Assembly: GCA_023150475.1 (NCBI GenBank)
Contig: JAKLKU010000003.1
Location: 186,001 to 250,000, forward strand
Source: Planctomycetota bacterium
GTDB lineage: Bacteria > Planctomycetota > UBA1135 > GCA-002686595
Direction of reading: 5' to 3'
DNA: 64,000 nucleotides
Below the pieces are notes generated by a model. The model saw only the letters and a program-made list of their open reading frames with translations, ran no database searches and was not told the DNA's origin. Made by a program: the position numbers and the translations under genes. Positions 60,696 through 64,000 of this stretch are shown here, in pieces. Each line of letters begins with the position of its first letter. Position 1 is the stretch's first letter.

Positions 60696-62822
60696 TCACT
60701 CGGGCGAAGTGGCCCTCGTCTTCAACGCAGCGAGGTCCTCGCGGCGCCCGACGACGATCAGAGAGCGAATCGACTCGAGCCGCGTGTCCGGCAATGCGGC
60801 GCGGCGTTTCGCGCCGTCGGCGGAGTCCTCGACCAATGAGAGCACGGTGAGGTTGGCCGAGCGCGTCACGCCGCTCGCTTCGAGCGTGCCGCCGCGCCAA
60901 TGCTCGGGCACGTCGATCTCGGCCACCGCGTAGCCTTCGGGCAGCTCGATCCACTCTCCGGGAGCGCCGGGAGCGCCTGGCGCGCCGGGAGTGTGGCTGC
61001 CCACGACGTTGCCCGGGCCGACGCCGACTCCGGCGCCGGCGATTCCAGCGCCGCCCATGCCGACGGAGCCGCCCACGATCGACCGCGTGCGGCGCGCCTG
61101 GGCTTGCACGACTTCGAGGTGGATCGCCGCGATCACGTCGCGGCGCGTGATGCGGCCGACGAGCACGCGGCGACCGTGGCGGAGCTCGACGACGGGCAAC
61201 TCCTCGAGCTCGGGGTCGTCGAAGCTCGGCAGGATCTCGGCGAGCGACATCTCACCGGTCACGCCGCTCGCGCCGGTCATCACGTCGACGGCGGAGCGGC
61301 TCGGCGTGCTGGCTTCACGGTTCAGGTGTTCCTTGACGTCGTGCAGATCGACGAGCCCTTGCAGCTCGCCCTCGTCGCCGACGACGTAGATCACGTCGAG
61401 CCGCGTCTCGCGAAAGCGCTGCAACACGTCCGCGAGCGGCGTCGACCACGCGACGGCTTGCACGCCCGAACGCACGAGGTCGCGCACGCGCACGCGGCGC
61501 AACGTCAGGTCCTCGAGACCGACGTCGATCGGCACGCCGCGCGCACGCAGTGACTCCGTGAAGATCGAATCGCGTGCGAGCCACCGCGCCACGAGCGAGC
61601 TCGTGACCGTCGCGAGGACGAGCGGCAGGATCAGGCCGAAGTCGTGCGTCAGCTCGAGGATCAGCACCATCGACACGATCGGTGCGTGCGTCAGTCCCGC
61701 GATCAGGCTCGCCATGCCGACGACGGCGAACGCGGCGTTCGGCGTTTCGAGCGCCGGCCAAACCGCGTGTGCGGACTGCGCGAAGAGCCCGCCGAAGCAA
61801 GCGCCGGCGAGCAACGCAGGCGTGAACACGCCGCCGGGCGCGCCCGAACCGACCGAAAGTGCCGTCGCGATCGGTTTCGCGACTAAGAGCAGCACGATGG
61901 TGCCGAACGCGAGTTTGCCCGCGAGCAGCTCGCTCGTCGCCGTGTAGCCGTTGCCGAAGACTTCGGGCACCAAGATGCCGAGCGCGCCGACCGCGAGGCC
62001 ACCGAGCGCGAGCTTCGCTTCGAGCGGCGCCGGGAAGCTCGCGAAGAGCCGGTTGCCGAGTCGCAAACCACGCTGGAAGCCGACCGCGACCACTCCGGCG
62101 ACGAGCCCGAGCACGAGTACGAGCATCGCCGGGCCGAAGCCGTCGATCGAGACGTCGCTCGGCATCGAGTACACCGCCGCATCCGCGCCGCGGATCGCGC
62201 GCATCGAAAGCACTGCGAACACCGACGACACGACGAGCGGCGCGAAGACGTCGATCGCGAAGCTCGCGAGGATCACTTCGCCGACGAACAGCGCGCCGGC
62301 GAGTGGCGCGTTGTACGCCGCGGCCATGCCGGCCGCGACGCCGCAACCGAGCAAGAGCGAGTGGCGCGCCGCGTCGAACTTCGCGGTGCGCGCGAGCTTC
62401 GACGCACACGCCGCGGCGAGCTGCACGATCGGGCCTTCGCGGCCGACCGAACCTCCGCTCGCGATCACTGCGACCGCCGCGGCCGCGCGCGTGATGATCG
62501 GCCGGCCCTTGATGCGCCGGCGGCGCACCGACACGGCCTCCATGATGCCGCTGATGCCGAAGGGCTTCGCACGCGGCGCGAAGAGACGGATTACCAAAGC
62601 TGCAACGACGCCGCCGGTCGCCGGCAACAGGAGACACTCCCACCACGTCATGTCGCGAGCGGCGTCGACGAACGTTCCTTCGTGACCGGTCACCAGACGT
62701 TGCGCGAGATCGACCAACGACTGGAAGCCGACGGCGAGCACCCCGCCCAACGCGCCGACCATCGCGGCCAGCACGAAGTTCGACGTCGTCGCGAGCGCAC
62801 GGCGTTCGGTGAAGAGCTTCAA
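60696..62822 (-). CDS. ClC-type chloride channel/antiporter with CBS pair and TrkA-C-like end
   Basis: 708 aa. The membrane part has the selectivity motifs GGSVGREGP (gating Glu) and GSGAPGGVFTPAL, and LAGALFVGEV with an acidic residue where antiporters have their proton Glu. Two CBS domains follow (about residues 440-570). A Gly/Ala/Pro-rich linker (GMGGAGIAGAGVGVGPG, PGAPGAPGAP) separates them from a RCK-C/TrkA-C-like end (AEIDVPEHWRGGTLEASGVT, LIVVGRREDLAALK). CBS and RCK parts usually bind nucleotides and gate transport. Confidence 0.9.
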   Translation of the reverse strand: MKLFTERRALATTSNFVLAAMVGALGGVLAVGFQSLVDLAQRLVTGHEGTFVDAARDMTWWECLLLPATGGVVAALVIRLFAPRAKPFGISGIMEAVSVRRRRIKGRPIITRAAAAVAVIASGGSVGREGPIVQLAAACASKLARTAKFDAARHSLLLGCGVAAGMAAAYNAPLAGALFVGEVILASFAIDVFAPLVVSSVFAVLSMRAIRGADAAVYSMPSDVSIDGFGPAMLVLVLGLVAGVVAVGFQRGLRLGNRLFASFPAPLEAKLALGGLAVGALGILVPEVFGNGYTATSELLAGKLAFGTIVLLLVAKPIATALSVGSGAPGGVFTPALLAGACFGGLFAQSAHAVWPALETPNAAFAVVGMASLIAGLTHAPIVSMVLILELTHDFGLILPLVLATVTSSLVARWLARDSIFTESLRARGVPIDVGLEDLTLRRVRVRDLVRSGVQAVAWSTPLADVLQRFRETRLDVIYVVGDEGELQGLVDLHDVKEHLNREASTPSRSAVDVMTGASGVTGEMSLAEILPSFDDPELEELPVVELRHGRRVLVGRITRRDVIAAIHLEVVQAQARRTRSIVGGSVGMGGAGIAGAGVGVGPGNVVGSHTPGAPGAPGAPGEWIELPEGYAVAEIDVPEHWRGGTLEASGVTRSANLTVLSLVEDSADGAKRRAALPDTRLESIRSLIVVGRREDLAALKTRATSPE

Positions 62823-62917
62823 GGCTCGCCCAAGTTGCAGACGTGTGAAGCCATGCGCAAGCTCGCGAGCGGATCGCTCGACCGGCCCGAGCGCTCGGTT
62901 ACGATTCGTGGCCCGTC

Positions 62918-63985
62918 ATGCTTCCCTTGACGCTCAAGACGTTCACGGACTCGGGCTGCTTCACGCATCTGGTCGGTTGCCGCGCGACCGGCCAGGCGCT
63001 GCTCGTCGATCCGAAGCTCGGCAAGCGCGCGAGTTACCTCAAGACCGCGGCGGATTTCGGCCTGCGGATCGTCGCCGTGCTCGACACGCACACGCACGCC
63101 GATCACCTGTCGGATTCGCTTGCGTTCCTCGACTCGGGCACCGAGCTCTGGATGTCGGCGAAGACGGCTTGTCGACGCGCGCACCGCGAGCTCGCCGACG
63201 GCGAAGAGGTGCGCATCGGGAATCTCGCGTTCCGCGTGCTCGAAGTGCCGGGACACACGAACGACTCGATCGCGCTGCACGGTCACGGGCTCGCGATCGT
63301 CGGCGACACGTTGTTCGCGGGTTCGCTCGCTCGCGCCGACTTCGTGGGCTCGAGCCACGCGCAGTTGCTCGAGTCCGTGCGCACGCGGCTCTTGACGTTG
63401 CCCGACGACACCGTCGTGTTGCCTGGGCACGGCTACCGCGACATCCTCTTCACGACGATCGGCCACGAACGCCGCACGAACCCCGACGTCGATCCCGAAC
63501 GCGCGGCGAGCGGTCTGCGCGTCGTCGGCTCGAAGACCGACGCGAACACACCCGAAGTGGAGTTCAACCTGCGCACCAACCGCGCGGCTCGGCCGAAGTT
63601 GCCGACGACACAACCGACGGCCGTCGCGTGCTGCGCGCCGACTTCGGCGGCTCCGAGCGGCCCGCGCCCCGCCGAGAAGACCTGCGAGGAGCTCGCGCCC
63701 CTCCAAGCCGCGATCGCGAACGACCGTTGTTGGATCGACGTGCGCGATCCGTGGGAGTTCCAAGAGGCGCACATTCCCGGTGCGCTCTCCTATCCGCTCT
63801 CCGAGCTCGGCTTCCACCTCGCGGAACTGCGCCGCGCGGGGCCGGCGATCCTGCAGTGCAGGAGCGGCGTGCGCTCGATGACCGCGGCGAAGACGCTGCG
63901 TTATCTCGGCGTGATCGGCCAGCCGATCAACCTCGCCGGTGGCATCCTGCGCTGGCAGGAGCTCGGTCTGCCGGTCGAGAAGTGA
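62918..63985 (+). CDS. MBL-fold persulfide dioxygenase-like protein fused to rhodanese
   Basis: 355 aa. The metallo-beta-lactamase part has DTHTHADHLSDS (zinc and iron ligands), VPGHTNDSIAL, GDTLFAG and LPGHGY, as in ETHE1/GloB-like persulfide dioxygenases. A linker containing AVACCAPTSAAPSG follows. The rhodanese domain ends with WIDVRDPWEFQEAHIPGALS and the active-site loop QCRSGVRS. This fusion oxidises glutathione- or other low-molecular-weight persulfides and handles sulfane sulfur. It diverges from the ClC gene with about 95 bp between. Confidence 0.9.
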   Translation: MLPLTLKTFTDSGCFTHLVGCRATGQALLVDPKLGKRASYLKTAADFGLRIVAVLDTHTHADHLSDSLAFLDSGTELWMSAKTACRRAHRELADGEEVRIGNLAFRVLEVPGHTNDSIALHGHGLAIVGDTLFAGSLARADFVGSSHAQLLESVRTRLLTLPDDTVVLPGHGYRDILFTTIGHERRTNPDVDPERAASGLRVVGSKTDANTPEVEFNLRTNRAARPKLPTTQPTAVACCAPTSAAPSGPRPAEKTCEELAPLQAAIANDRCWIDVRDPWEFQEAHIPGALSYPLSELGFHLAELRRAGPAILQCRSGVRSMTAAKTLRYLGVIGQPINLAGGILRWQELGLPVEK

Positions 63986-64000
63986 CGCGGGTTCGCCGCG

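Overview
The window is a high-GC, gene-dense bacterial chromosome segment. Several gene families point to the Planctomycetota: large Ser/Thr kinases with a short N-terminal helical module, a membrane helix and TPR repeats; an ECF sigma factor of the planctomycete-expanded type; secreted FG-GAP/VCBS proteins, one ending in a Cys-containing C-terminal domain that I associate from memory with marine planctomycetes; and PATAN (DUF4388) response regulators. The phylum is inferred, and a Myxococcota-like lineage is not excluded by reading alone. No phage, transposase, CRISPR array or rRNA was seen. One tRNA-Gly(GCC) is present.

Layout. 0.5-2.6 kb: a TonB-dependent receptor without a visible signal peptide, followed by a good terminator. 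2.9-17.4 kb: one long minus-strand chemosensory operon of the Pil-Chp/alternative-function type. In transcription order it holds CheW, a pseudo-receiver/SpoIIE-like protein, REC-PATAN-pseudoREC, a CheY/PilH, CheW, a giant multi-Hpt CheA-REC, CheW, REC-PATAN with a degenerate GTPase-like domain, a Ser/Thr kinase and a PilJ-like receptor. A PATAN + MshEN-like protein is divergent to it. 18.4-19.7 kb: a TorF-type porin broken by a frameshift and a small exported peptide. 20.4-31 kb: housekeeping genes, namely tRNA-Gly, a TIM-barrel protein, purB, VanZ-like, an RsbW-like anti-sigma kinase, nadC, a ComEA-like protein, a FlhG/MinD-like ATPase, ruvC, ispD and ispF. 30.5-38.9 kb: envelope genes, namely a membrane protein, an ABC exporter, a SurA-like protein, and a four-gene set of which the last three are secreted and the junctions are coupled. 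39.6-42.7 kb: twin B12-binding radical SAM genes. 42.9-46.9 kb: an esterase, a YjbR-like protein with a histone-like tail, an FG-GAP protein and IPP isomerase. 47-55.8 kb: kinase + ECF sigma, an MscS channel, and a second giant kinase with a decayed copy of its N-terminus behind it. 56-64 kb: an FeS/NrfD-type fusion, an FG-GAP protein, a ClC channel and an MBL-rhodanese protein.

How the genes fit together. The chemosensory operon is the most notable system. It has a complete receptor-CheW-CheA-CheY core, but wraps it in degenerate signalling modules (receiver lacking Asp, P-loop lacking Lys, truncated PP2C fold) and a protein kinase. It has no CheB or CheR in view. This suggests a polarity, pilus or surface-response controller rather than flagellar chemotaxis. 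A second recurring theme is short tandem repeats whose unit is a multiple of three bases (12, 15 or 24 bp), found between or at the edges of genes.
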